Source of the DNA: JAJKIP01 sp040509055
Lineage (GTDB): Bacteria; Bacteroidota; Bacteroidia; Chitinophagales; Chitinophagaceae
DNA length: 21,022 nt
Assembly: GCA_040509055.1 (NCBI GenBank)
Contig: JBEVLT010000118.1
Location: forward strand, 1-21,022
Direction of reading: 5' to 3'
Shown here: piece by piece, positions 7,857 to 15,036 of the stretch
How the letters are laid out: each line of letters starts with the position of its first letter
Numbering within the stretch: the stretch's first letter is position 1
The notes under the pieces: generated by a model
Databases searched by the model: none
Told to the model about the DNA's origin: nothing
What the model saw: only the letters and a program-made list of their open reading frames with translations
Program-made: the position numbers and the translations under genes

Positions 7857-8423
7857 TTATAATATATTGTTAACCGCTTGTACAGCTTTTGCTACTCTTT
7901 CCTCGTAATTGCCGCTGATCTCCACCCAGGGCACGGCCTGGTTGACCAGGATATCCCTGTAAATGGAATACAGCTGCCGCCGCGGTTCCGGGTCCGGGTA
8001 CTCGCGCAGTTCATCCCGCACCCAGGGCAGATCGATATTGCACAGCAGGTACAGGTCGTATTTCCGCTCCACCACCTGGTCCAGGATAAAGCGATGGCAG
8101 TTGCCGAACACAAACTCGCACCATACTTTCATCACGTACATATCGGTATCGATGAAAAGGAGACCGGAAGAGCTGGAAACAGGGGAAGAAGAGTGTTGGG
8201 TAGTTGAAAGAGTTTGGGCAATGCGGACCTGTTCTTCTTCCAGCGCCAGCTGCCCTTTGGCGATCGTGAGCAGGTCCTCATAGGAATAACCGGTGCCGTG
8301 CTTCAGCAGGTATTCACGGGCATACTCCGGGCACCATACCGTGCCGTAATGCCGCGCCAGCTGTTCGCACAACCTGCTTTTCCCGGTACTTTCCGGTCCG
8401 ATAGCAACAATTTTCTTCAGCAT
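7857..8423 (-). CDS. NadR-type ATPase / probable ribosylnicotinamide kinase
   Basis: A 188-residue P-loop protein matching the C-terminal kinase domain of NadR, which phosphorylates nicotinamide riboside to NMN and so traps imported riboside in the cytoplasm. It has Walker A GPESTGKS (9-16), YAREYL in the substrate region, the Walker-B-like FIDTD followed by VWCEFVFG, and LPWVRDELREYPDPEPRR, equivalent to the NadR W-x-x-D-G-L-R segment. A serine-rich loop (about residues 73-88, STTQHSSSPVSSSSG) is inserted before Walker B. ATG at 8423 is chosen because the family starts just before KKIVAIGPESTGKS. Upstream on the same strand are pnuC and a decayed adenylyltransferase fragment, in a different frame, so this kinase now stands alone. 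Confidence 0.85.
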   Translation of the reverse strand: MLKKIVAIGPESTGKSRLCEQLARHYGTVWCPEYAREYLLKHGTGYSYEDLLTIAKGQLALEEEQVRIAQTLSTTQHSSSPVSSSSGLLFIDTDMYVMKVWCEFVFGNCHRFILDQVVERKYDLYLLCNIDLPWVRDELREYPDPEPRRQLYSIYRDILVNQAVPWVEISGNYEERVAKAVQAVNNIL

Positions 8424-8568
8424 TTGATATGGAGGCGCCGGCTTATTGCGAGAGGTGTTTCCCTGCCGGGCTGATGCAGTAATGATATTCATTTTTTTGC
8501 TCCTGGACAAAAACAGGGATCATAAGTCCATCATCTTTTTCAGGAAAAGAAGGTTTGGTCTGCGATCT
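8424..8568 (-). other. Non-coding remnant between the NMNAT fragment and the kinase
   Basis: These 145 bases lie where the rest of a fused NadR adenylyltransferase domain would be expected. Short open stretches exist in each minus-strand frame, but none shows recognisable nucleotidyltransferase motifs. The distance from the fragment's start to the kinase start (322 bp, not a multiple of three) is far too short for a full domain. It looks like decayed sequence. Confidence 0.45.
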
Positions 8569-8745
8569 TCAATCGCCAGGCGATGCGGCAAGCTCTTGCC
8601 GGCGCAGCTCACCGTCTATCGGTTCTTCCGGCGTATAGCAAAGAATGACGTACAGCAGGTCGCATGGCCGGTGTGCAAAATCGATAAGGGCAAGATGCCC
8701 GCGGTGCAGCGGCATGAACTTGCCAGGCACAACCACCTTTATCAT
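8569..8745 (-). pseudogene. Truncated NMN adenylyltransferase (NadR N-domain) fragment
   Basis: Starting at ATG 8745, which overlaps the pnuC stop codon as ATGA, the frame encodes 58 residues, beginning MIKVVVPGKFMPLHRGHLAL and continuing IDFAHRPCDLLYVILCYTPEEP. This is the start of a nucleotidyltransferase domain with the GKFxPLHxGH signature (8-17) of NadR-type NMN adenylyltransferases. It then loses similarity and stops at TGA 8569-8571. The rest of the ~170-residue domain, including the ISxTxxR motif, is missing. The kinase ORF resumes at 8423 in another frame. A NadR fusion that has lost the middle of its first domain is the simplest reading. The ATGA coupling suggests the fragment may still be translated. 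Confidence 0.7.
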
Positions 8746-9380
8746 ATCCTGCTTTTTTTATAGGCTGCGGCTCTTCGCTTCCACTCCGCCAGCCCCGCAA
8801 AGGCAAACCATAACAGGATGAAATAATACACGCTGGTAAATACCAGTCCTTTTACAAAATACAGTGGGATGGAAGCGATATTGGTAGCGATCCACCAGTA
8901 CCAGCTTTCCACTTTCTTGCGCGTCATCAGCCACATGCCGGTAAAGGCCGTGGCCGAAGCAAAGGCATCGGCCCAGGGAATAGCGCCTTCGAAAAAATGC
9001 TTTTTCAGGTAGGTGAGCGCAAACCAGATAGCGATATAAAAAAAGGCAAAGAAGGCTAGCTGGTACAATGCCATGCGTTTGCCGGAATGGGTGATGTGCA
9101 GCACTTTTTGCTGCCGCTGATCTCTTTTCAGCCACATGTACCAGCCATACAGGCTCATGACGGTATAGTAAAAATTGACGCTGGCCTCGCCCGGCAGGTG
9201 ATAGGCAAAGCTGAGGTAGATATAAAACGTGGTATTGACCAGGCCCACGGGATAAGTAAGTACGCTTTCGATGCGGCTGAACCATACGCTGGCGATGCCG
9301 GAAAATACGGCCATATATTCCAGCCAGGAAGTATGCTTCATGCCTTCAATGAACCGTTCGCAGATCTCCTGTATCGTCAA
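8742..9380 (-). CDS. pnuC: Nicotinamide riboside transporter PnuC
   Basis: A 212-residue inner-membrane protein with about seven hydrophobic helices that mediates facilitated uptake of nicotinamide riboside. PnuC hallmarks are VWFSRIESVLTYPVGLVNT (32-50), YTVMSLYGWYMW (72-83), and WYWWIATNIASIPLYFVKGL (160-179), containing the W-x-x-x-N substrate motif (Trp163, Asn167). The first in-frame start is TTG at 9380, with a TGA just upstream; ATG at 9341 is the alternative and would still keep the first helix. It is 26 bp downstream of the M23 lipoprotein gene. Its stop overlaps the ATG of the adenylyltransferase fragment, and the NadR-type kinase follows, which fixes the substrate as riboside rather than thiamine (PnuT). 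Confidence 0.9.
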   Translation of the reverse strand: MTIQEICERFIEGMKHTSWLEYMAVFSGIASVWFSRIESVLTYPVGLVNTTFYIYLSFAYHLPGEASVNFYYTVMSLYGWYMWLKRDQRQQKVLHITHSGKRMALYQLAFFAFFYIAIWFALTYLKKHFFEGAIPWADAFASATAFTGMWLMTRKKVESWYWWIATNIASIPLYFVKGLVFTSVYYFILLWFAFAGLAEWKRRAAAYKKSRI

Positions 9381-9406
9381 AACCCGGTGTTTTTTTCAAA
9401 AATAAA

Positions 9407-10015
9407 TCAGGATGAGTTGGGGCGGCGGTATTTCTTCCAGGAGCGCAGGTAGCGGATACCCTTGCTGGTTTGGAAGCGGGTGGGCACTTGTTTCCATTGG
9501 CCCCTTTCATCAAAGGTCCATACCAGGAAATGCAGGTGCGGCAGCGCCGCATAGCCGGTCTTGCCGCTCAGCCCGATCACCTGTCCCTGCTGTACGGTAT
9601 CGCCCACGCTGACCAGTGCGCCGTCTTTTTGCAGGTGCCAGTAGCCGGCCCGCGATCCATCGGCATGCTGGATCACGATATTATTGCCATAAGGCCGGTA
9701 CTTGCGGTTCCAGCCGCCACGGTCTCCATCTTCTTTCGCACGCACCACCACGCCACCGCGTGCTGCACAGATGCGGGTGCCACGTTTCATTTTAAAATCC
9801 AAAGCCGCCCGCTCCTTGTGCGAGAAACGGCTGAAATAACCCTGTACCAGGAAATACCGCCCGCCTTCTTCAAAAGGCAGGGTATACACATAGCTCGTAT
9901 CGTCTTTGATCACTCCCTTTTGCAGCAGTTTGACTTCCCGGCGCAGGGGATTCCTGCTCACCGAGCAGCTGTATAATAGAATTAACCAGATGGAAAAGAA
10001 GGCCAACCGTTTCAT
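9407..10015 (-). CDS. M23 family metallopeptidase, predicted lipoprotein (paralogue 1)
   Basis: A 202-residue LytM/M23 zinc peptidase, expected to act on peptidoglycan peptides in the envelope. The N-terminus MKRLAFFSIWLILLYSC gives a lipobox with Cys17. The zinc site is visible: His66 and Asp73 in SHKERAALDF and His162 in LPHLHF (His160 or His127 in YWHLQ as general base), with the usual GTRICAARGGVV and GDTVQQGQVIGLSG around it. ATG at 10015 is chosen over a GTG-like upstream extension because the signal peptide begins there. It is a clear paralogue of the M23 gene at 13823-14404: SYVYTLPF, TRICAAR, YWHLQ, GLSG and HLHF are shared. It is the first gene of the strand run that continues into pnuC. 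Confidence 0.88.
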   Translation of the reverse strand: MKRLAFFSIWLILLYSCSVSRNPLRREVKLLQKGVIKDDTSYVYTLPFEEGGRYFLVQGYFSRFSHKERAALDFKMKRGTRICAARGGVVVRAKEDGDRGGWNRKYRPYGNNIVIQHADGSRAGYWHLQKDGALVSVGDTVQQGQVIGLSGKTGYAALPHLHFLVWTFDERGQWKQVPTRFQTSKGIRYLRSWKKYRRPNSS

Positions 10016-10045
10016 GGGCGCAAATGTCATTCAATAATAACGAAT

Positions 10046-10066
10046 AAAACAGGAACCGGTTGCACC
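10046..10066 (+). repeat. 21-bp repeat, copy A, upstream of M23 paralogue 1
   Basis: The core CAGGAACCGGTTGCACC, preceded by AAAA, matches 19 of 21 positions of the minus strand at 14448-14468. It lies 31-51 bp before the M23-1 start codon. The centre ACCGGT is palindromic. Confidence 0.5.
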
Positions 10067-10159
10067 ACCCGGATAAAGACAGAAGAGAAGGGATATATAC
10101 AGGCAGTAAACCACTTCTTCGCTACGTATCTGTGGCTAAAGCCAGCTTATTTTTTTACT

Positions 10160-10177
10160 GCTTCCGGGTCCGGAAGC
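10160..10177. repeat. Perfect inverted repeat, 8-bp arms
   Basis: GCTTCCGG and CCGGAAGC flank GT. Neither side has a T-run in the orientation a terminator would need, so the role, if any, is unknown. Confidence 0.4.
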
Positions 10178-10316
10178 CCGGGTAATAAATTATAAAAAGA
10201 CCTGATCTTATTCAGCCATGGCTGTCAGGATTGGCTATTTATTCCAGGCCTGCTGAGGATGCAGCTGTAACCAGGGCCTGCTCATTTTCTTTGTCGTTTG
10301 GTTGTATCTTCCTCAC

Positions 10317-10676
10317 ATGGAAAAAATAAACCTTGCAGAAAAACTCTCGTTGTTTACCGATCACTTCAGCCCGAAAGTAGTAGGGGAGCTGAACGGGCAG
10401 CAGGTGAAACTGGTAAAGTTCAGGGGTGAATTTGTATGGCATCACCATGATGATGAAGATGAGCTGTTCTATGTGGTCAAAGGCAGTTTTGATATGCAGC
10501 TTCGCGATAAGACCATCACCATACACGAAGGTGAATTCCTGGTGGTGCCACGCGGGGTGGAGCACCGGCCCGTAGCGGCGGAAGAAGTACAGGTGATGCT
10601 GTTTGAACCCGCCGCTACGCTCAATACCGGCAACGTGCAAAATGAGCGTACGGTAAGGCACCCCGAACGGCTCTGA
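10317..10676 (+). CDS. Cupin domain protein
   Basis: A 119-residue single-domain cupin with both metal-binding motifs in textbook spacing. Motif 1 is His42-x-His44-x4-Glu49-x6-Gly56 (in WHHHDDEDELFYVVKG). Motif 2 is Gly72-x5-Pro78-x-Gly80-x2-His83 (EGEFLVVPRGVEH). All four metal ligands (His42, His44, Glu49, His83) are present, so it likely binds Fe, Mn or Ni. Small cupins of this type may be enzymes or ligand sensors and the substrate cannot be told from sequence. ATG at 10317 is used; a TTG five codons upstream is unlikely. It is convergent with the VIT lipoprotein gene, with two bases between the stops. Confidence 0.88.
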   Translation: MEKINLAEKLSLFTDHFSPKVVGELNGQQVKLVKFRGEFVWHHHDDEDELFYVVKGSFDMQLRDKTITIHEGEFLVVPRGVEHRPVAAEEVQVMLFEPAATLNTGNVQNERTVRHPERL

Positions 10677-10678
10677 TC

Positions 10679-13600
10679 TCAGCTGCCAAACTTCAGCGAA
10701 CCGATATTGATCACTTCTTTGTTGCTCGTCACCCGCAGGTTGACCGTCTTTTTTTGCTGGGTGGGCCGGCCAAAGTCGGTGTACAGGTCGGCCCGGATGG
10801 CGATCGGGCCTCCCAGTGTCTGCCGGCTGTCGCCGTACAGGTTCACCTCTACGGTATAGTTGCCATTCCTTGCTTTTCTGAGGCAAAACTCTTCCGGCCC
10901 GTAGCCCTGCGTCACGTCGGACGAGAGCTTGCCGCCGATCGAGGTTTCCTTGTGCTCGTAAAAACATTTTTCTTTACGCGGGTCGGTCACCCACAGGTCG
11001 ATATCCGAATTGTCGGTATTCCACCCCACCACGATGCGCACATCTACCGGCATGGCATAGATAAACCGCGGATCGACGGCCGATATATTTACCCGGCCTG
11101 CATGCGCGCTGGCGATGGCATTCAGCTCGTTCAGGGCAATGGCCTTTACATCGCCGAAGCGGCCGTCCCAGGTACCGAGCACCAGTTTATACAACAACTC
11201 CAGCGCCTCGTCGTGCCGGCCGGTTTCATTGCAGGCCAGCGCCAGGTCGCGGTAGGATTGCGGTTCTTCTTCGCGGATCTTTAGTACTTCGCGAAGGGTT
11301 TCCACGGCCAGCTCTTTTTCACCGGCGTCCAGCAGCTGGTTGGCCACCAGCCGCAGCAGCTCTGCATTCTCCAGCTTCATTTCGCAGATGTTCGACAACA
11401 CGAGCAGGCCGGCGGGCTTGTCGCCATGCTCCAGGAAGAAACGCGCCACATCGGCAAAGAAAGACGGCTGATCGGGGTATTGCTTTTTCAATGACCGGTA
11501 TATGCTGATCCGTTCAGCAGGAGCGGCTTTCTCCAGCGCCGCCAGGTACGGGGCATCGGGTTTCCATTCGTTCAGCCTGATGGAAGACTTTGCGGAAAAC
11601 AGCTCTTCTTCCTTGTCTTTATCATATCCATCGGCCCTGCCATCCGCCTCTACTCCAAAAAAATATCCATCCTGTAAGGATACCCTGTTGGCAGCAATAT
11701 TGGTACCCGCAGATGGTGACATCATTCTGACACTTCTTGTATCACCTGCACCAACTGAAAAAGAATCCGGGCTCACTCCTGCTATTTCCAGGTTTTCATA
11801 GGCTGCATTATATTGCATCAAAGGGTTTCGTACGGCAACAGCGGAATCTGCCATCCCGATAGAATCTGCGATAACAACAGGAACAGTCGCCTGTTGTCTT
11901 TCTGAATAATCCGTATTCCACCACTCCTTCAGCTGCGTCATGGCTGCCAGCGCTTCGTTGAAGGCTGTAGCTTTTTCATCCTGTCTGGTCTTTTGTTTTT
12001 CCCGGAGCAGGGAAAAATATTCTTTCTGCAGTTCGGCCGGCGGCGTTATTTCATATTGCACATAATCCTCCACCCGGTCCAGCACCAGCAGCGAGGTATT
12101 TTGCGTGACGATGGAAAACGCCTTGCCCAGCCGTGTGATCTCGGTCTTGTTCTTTTCGTATTCCAGTTCCAGCCGGTCGATGGCCAGGCCGGCCCAGATG
12201 CGCTTTACCTGGCCGTAATCGCTTTCGTTGCTCCTGGTAATGGTAATGGTTTTGGTCATCGTGACCTGGTTGCCAAAACCCAGTTCAGCCCTTACCACGG
12301 CAGCGGATGCGTTGAGCTTGCCGGCAAAGGACAGCCCGGTATGCCCTACCGGTGTGGCCTGCACCACCATGTCTTCGATCACGGCCGGGTCGTACACCAG
12401 GTTGATCACCTGCAACGCCTGGCCCTGCAAGGCTGCCAGCGCCGAAGCAGTTTCCTGCCGGCCCAGGTCGATAAACGAACCATGTGTTTGCTGCGCAATA
12501 AATTTCAGGTACGCATAATCGGCCGAAGGAGAAGATGTAATGGTCGTTACCGGCATAGACCCGGCATGCAGATCGTGCCGGCCAAAAGTGGAGAGCCCGT
12601 CAGAAAACAGCAGCACCTCGTCAAACCGGTATTGGTTGAGGTCGATAGCACCGAGTTGCGTGCCGCCGTCATACACCAATGTCTTCAGCCGGCTGACCAG
12701 ACTGGCGGCATCGCCGCCCCGGATCGCAAAATCTTCCTGTGGCTGTGCAGAAATATGAAAGGGGATCAGCGACACCGCTGCATCACCCAGCCCGGAAAGA
12801 TATTGCTGCAGGAGTGCTGTTTCTTTTGCCAGGTCCCTTTTGTCGCCGGAAGCCGATACATCCCAGAACACGCCGATAGATGCCGGCTTGTTCTTTTTAT
12901 TGAACTGCGGCTCCACCCGGCTGTTCACATAGAAGTAGGTATCACGGCCCGCATTTTCCGTCAGCACGACGTCTTCGTTATCACCAGTGCCCGGAATGGA
13001 AAAAGCAATGGTCTGGCCGGCCCTGAACCGTCGCTGGTGATGTTCGGCCACAAACGCATTCTTCCATTGCCGGAACTGGAAGTTGGCCAGGGTATTGGGT
13101 TCCAGCTGCGGCTGCTCTGCACTTTTGATCACGGTTGTTTTCAGCGAAAAGCTATCGATCAGTTCCTGCGCATACAGCGGCAGCTGGTACAGCAGGTCTT
13201 TGCTTTGCTGCTCCAGGGTCTGTTCGATGGCGATCACTATTCTTTTATAGCCCTTTGCAGGAAGCGGGTAAATCCGCGTCCGGAAATTATTGCCTTTTGT
13301 TTTTTCCACCAGTCCCGGGTCTATGGTCCGGCGCACGGTATTTTCAAAAGCTACCCGGGCTTTGGCTTTTTCCACTACCACCCCTTCGCGCAGGGCGCCG
13401 TTCACGCCCAGCGCATAGCGGGTAATGCGCTGGCCATCGGCCAGGGGAAAATCAAATTCCCCTTCCAGTACCCGGTTGTTGGGGTTATAAAAACTGATGT
13501 CGAAGGTGGTAGTAGCGATGTTGGCGGCTACCGTCACATCGATGGACAGTGAAGAGATCTTCAACGCAGCAGCCGTGGTATCGCCGGAAATACGCAGCAC

Positions 13601-13705
13601 CGGGATGGCACTGGGCAATGGCGGGTAACGGTGTGCTTTTTTTACCTGTGCGCAGGAAAATACCAGGCCTGCGGCCAGCAGGCAGAAGAGGGCGGGCCTT
13701 GTCAT
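10679..13705 (-). CDS. VIT-VWA-TPR-DUF2135 lipoprotein
   Basis: A 1008-residue predicted lipoprotein (MTRPALFCLLAAGLVFSC, Cys18). Domains in order: a VIT domain (~45-165) with FYNPNNRVLEGEFDFPL, VVEKAKARVAFE and FRTRIYPLPAKGYKRI; a von Willebrand A domain (~275-440) with an intact MIDAS (Asp282-x-Ser284-x-Ser286, Thr349 in GGTQLGA, Asp369 in FSDG); and a low-complexity linker (~590-715). Helical TPR-like repeats follow (~740-870; FLEHGDKPAGLLVL, LLDAGEKELAVETL, CNETGRHDEALELL). Last is a C-terminal DUF2135 domain (~895-990) with VGWNTDNSDIDLWVTDP and GNYTVEVNLYGD. VIT and VWA usually mediate protein binding, so a surface scaffold or adhesion role is plausible but unproven. ATG 13705 is chosen at the signal peptide. 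A perfect palindrome lies 18-38 bp upstream. Confidence 0.86.
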   Translation of the reverse strand: MTRPALFCLLAAGLVFSCAQVKKAHRYPPLPSAIPVLRISGDTTAAALKISSLSIDVTVAANIATTTFDISFYNPNNRVLEGEFDFPLADGQRITRYALGVNGALREGVVVEKAKARVAFENTVRRTIDPGLVEKTKGNNFRTRIYPLPAKGYKRIVIAIEQTLEQQSKDLLYQLPLYAQELIDSFSLKTTVIKSAEQPQLEPNTLANFQFRQWKNAFVAEHHQRRFRAGQTIAFSIPGTGDNEDVVLTENAGRDTYFYVNSRVEPQFNKKNKPASIGVFWDVSASGDKRDLAKETALLQQYLSGLGDAAVSLIPFHISAQPQEDFAIRGGDAASLVSRLKTLVYDGGTQLGAIDLNQYRFDEVLLFSDGLSTFGRHDLHAGSMPVTTITSSPSADYAYLKFIAQQTHGSFIDLGRQETASALAALQGQALQVINLVYDPAVIEDMVVQATPVGHTGLSFAGKLNASAAVVRAELGFGNQVTMTKTITITRSNESDYGQVKRIWAGLAIDRLELEYEKNKTEITRLGKAFSIVTQNTSLLVLDRVEDYVQYEITPPAELQKEYFSLLREKQKTRQDEKATAFNEALAAMTQLKEWWNTDYSERQQATVPVVIADSIGMADSAVAVRNPLMQYNAAYENLEIAGVSPDSFSVGAGDTRSVRMMSPSAGTNIAANRVSLQDGYFFGVEADGRADGYDKDKEEELFSAKSSIRLNEWKPDAPYLAALEKAAPAERISIYRSLKKQYPDQPSFFADVARFFLEHGDKPAGLLVLSNICEMKLENAELLRLVANQLLDAGEKELAVETLREVLKIREEEPQSYRDLALACNETGRHDEALELLYKLVLGTWDGRFGDVKAIALNELNAIASAHAGRVNISAVDPRFIYAMPVDVRIVVGWNTDNSDIDLWVTDPRKEKCFYEHKETSIGGKLSSDVTQGYGPEEFCLRKARNGNYTVEVNLYGDSRQTLGGPIAIRADLYTDFGRPTQQKKTVNLRVTSNKEVINIGSLKFGS

Positions 13706-13722
13706 AACAATTGGTTTTATCA

Positions 13723-13743
13723 CAGCAGTAAGATGTACTGCTG
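13723..13743. promoter_or_regulatory. Perfect palindrome just upstream of the VIT lipoprotein gene
   Basis: Arms CAGCAGTA and TACTGCTG (8 bp each, perfect) flank the 5-base spacer AGATG, 18-38 bp before the ATG at 13705. The size and position suit either a dimeric repressor operator or a hairpin in the mRNA leader. Which one cannot be decided from sequence. Confidence 0.5.
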
Positions 13744-13822
13744 CCCGGATTGCATAAAGCAATGGAAAAAAGCGAAGCGATCTCCTGCCGCTGCTGTGAA
13801 AATTGTTGTAAAACGAAACGGG

Positions 13823-14404
13823 TCAATGCACGGCCCGGTAAAACCGGCCTGGCCGCAGGTAGCGAACGCCCCTGCGGGTCCGGAACCGCGTGGCCAGCTG
13901 TGTATAGTTGCCGGCAGCATCATAGCCCTGCACTTCGAAGTGAAGATGCGGGAAGGCGGAATAGCCGGTATTGCCGCTCAGCCCGATCCATTGACCGGTC
14001 TTTACCGAATCGCCGGTACTGACCATCACTCCCTCCTGCTGCAGGTGCCAGTAGTGGGCCACCGAGCCGTCCTCATGCCGGATGGAAACATAGTTGCCGT
14101 CGGAAAGGTGTTCGGGTTTCAGGCCGCCATTGCGCGAGTCTTCACGTGCGGCGATCACTACACCGCTCCGGGCCGCGCAGATCCGCGTCCGCTTCTTCAC
14201 CTTGAAATCGAGCGCCCGCTCGCCGCGATGGCTCATTTTGCTTTCATAGGCCTGGATAAGAAAGACTTTCTTCCTGTTGGCAAACGGCAGCGTATAAATG
14301 TAGCTGCTGTCTTCTTTGAACTTACCCGCTTTAAGATCATGGATGGAATAAGGATCCTGCGCCAGGCAGGAAGCAGGGAGCAGCAGTAAAAACAGGTAGC
14401 GCAT
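13823..14404 (-). CDS. M23 family metallopeptidase (paralogue 2)
   Basis: A 193-residue M23/LytM zinc peptidase with a signal peptide (MRYLFLLLLPASCLA, likely cleaved before Gln16). Unlike paralogue 1 it does not look like a lipoprotein. Zinc ligands are His59 and Asp66 in SHRGERALDF and His155 in FPHLHFEV, with His120/His153 as helpers; TRICAARSGVV, GDSVKTGQWIGLSG and YWHLQ are conserved. It is about half identical by eye to the 9407-10015 product and ends in the same RGVRYLRP-like segment, so the two arose by duplication. It lies between the membrane pair (upstream, 88 bp) and the VIT lipoprotein (downstream, 117 bp) on the same strand. Expected role: peptidoglycan peptide hydrolysis or remodelling. 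Confidence 0.88.
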   Translation of the reverse strand: MRYLFLLLLPASCLAQDPYSIHDLKAGKFKEDSSYIYTLPFANRKKVFLIQAYESKMSHRGERALDFKVKKRTRICAARSGVVIAAREDSRNGGLKPEHLSDGNYVSIRHEDGSVAHYWHLQQEGVMVSTGDSVKTGQWIGLSGNTGYSAFPHLHFEVQGYDAAGNYTQLATRFRTRRGVRYLRPGRFYRAVH

Positions 14405-14444
14405 ATGGATGGGGTTACCGGGACAAGACAGGTGCGCCCGGCGC

Positions 14445-14458
14445 CCGGTTGCAACCGG
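14445..14458. repeat. 14-bp perfect palindrome within the M23-2 upstream region
   Basis: CCGGTTGCAACCGG is its own reverse complement. It overlaps copy B of the 21-bp repeat and lies about 41-54 bp before the M23-2 start, so it may be an operator core. Confidence 0.45.
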
Positions 14459-14468
14459 TCCCTGTTTT
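14448..14468 (-). repeat. 21-bp repeat, copy B, upstream of M23 paralogue 2
   Basis: On the minus strand this reads AAAA followed by CAGGGACCGGTTGCAAC, matching copy A (10046-10066, plus strand) at 19 of 21 positions. The copies are thus inverted relative to each other, and each lies 30-65 bp before an M23 paralogue on the minus strand. Confidence 0.5.
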
Positions 14469-14492
14469 TTGCATTGCCGGCCCGATTTCGTG

Positions 14493-15032
14493 TTATGCGC
14501 GTTTCGGCTGCATCCGGAGCAGGTAGTTTCTCCTGCACAGGTAAACGATACCTATCAACAGGCCGGCCGCGCCACCCAGGTAGCTGCAATGATGAATGGC
14601 GCCAACGATGATGAACCGGTTGCGGTCCAGCAGGTCAGGAGGCAGCCACCAGTCCACCCCGGTCACGACCAGCCAGTACCGTCCCCACAGGAACCCGGCT
14701 ATCCCAAACAGCACCGCCGTTATAAACACGATGGCAAGCGCTGTGGTAAGTGCCCGGCGCATGCTGCGGTGATCGGGAAAGATCAGGGCCACCAGTCCCA
14801 GCACCATGCCGGTGCACAGACCGGCCCACCAGGTGGCCAGGAAACCGATCACGGCCACGGCAGACCGGTGCCCACCGAACCGTTGCGGATCAAAACCAAC
14901 CTGCCGGTATTTGAATTTGGTAAAATACTCCGGCGACAGGGAATAGGTAAGCTGATCATGCAGAATGCCATAGAGCCCGGCTGCCACAACAGACAGGAAA
15001 ATAACAGATGTCAGTATACCAAATTTTCTCAT
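14493..15032 (-). CDS. Uncharacterised four-helix membrane protein
   Basis: A 179-residue integral membrane protein with hydrophobic segments at about 5-22, 57-85, 93-116 and 140-166. Between the first two is a conserved-looking periplasmic loop, LHDQLTYSLSPEYFTKFKY (24-42), and before the last helix is VGAIHHCSYLGG. From memory, an HDQ-T...EYFT pattern is shared by widespread uncharacterised membrane proteins; no function is known to me. ATG at 15032 is chosen because the first helix starts there; the longer upstream frame would run into the neighbouring gene. It starts four bases after the stop of the HExxH membrane protein gene, so the two are almost certainly co-transcribed and may work together. 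Confidence 0.75.
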   Translation of the reverse strand: MRKFGILTSVIFLSVVAAGLYGILHDQLTYSLSPEYFTKFKYRQVGFDPQRFGGHRSAVAVIGFLATWWAGLCTGMVLGLVALIFPDHRSMRRALTTALAIVFITAVLFGIAGFLWGRYWLVVTGVDWWLPPDLLDRNRFIIVGAIHHCSYLGGAAGLLIGIVYLCRRNYLLRMQPKRA

Positions 15033-15036
15033 TGTA

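Larger units (their letters stand above)
10031..10316. other. Divergent intergenic region upstream of M23-1 and cupin
   Basis: This 286-base gap holds the divergent starts of the M23-1 and cupin genes. It contains one copy of a 21-bp repeat (10046-10066) and a perfect inverted repeat with 8-bp arms GCTTCCGG/CCGGAAGC (10160-10177). No ORF with coding character and no recognisable RNA gene was seen. Confidence 0.5.

Noticed and set aside
8609..8806. 65-codon minus-strand frame across the pnuC 3' end
   Set aside because: It is out of frame with the adenylyltransferase fragment at 8569-8745, which carries the real motif.
10139..10177. Hairpins next to T/A-rich runs as possible terminators in the divergent region
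   Set aside because: The T-run orientation does not follow a gene end on either strand; both flanking genes start here rather than end.
11993..13552. 519-codon plus-strand frame opposite the VIT lipoprotein
   Set aside because: An antisense shadow; the minus-strand product has recognisable VIT and VWA motifs.
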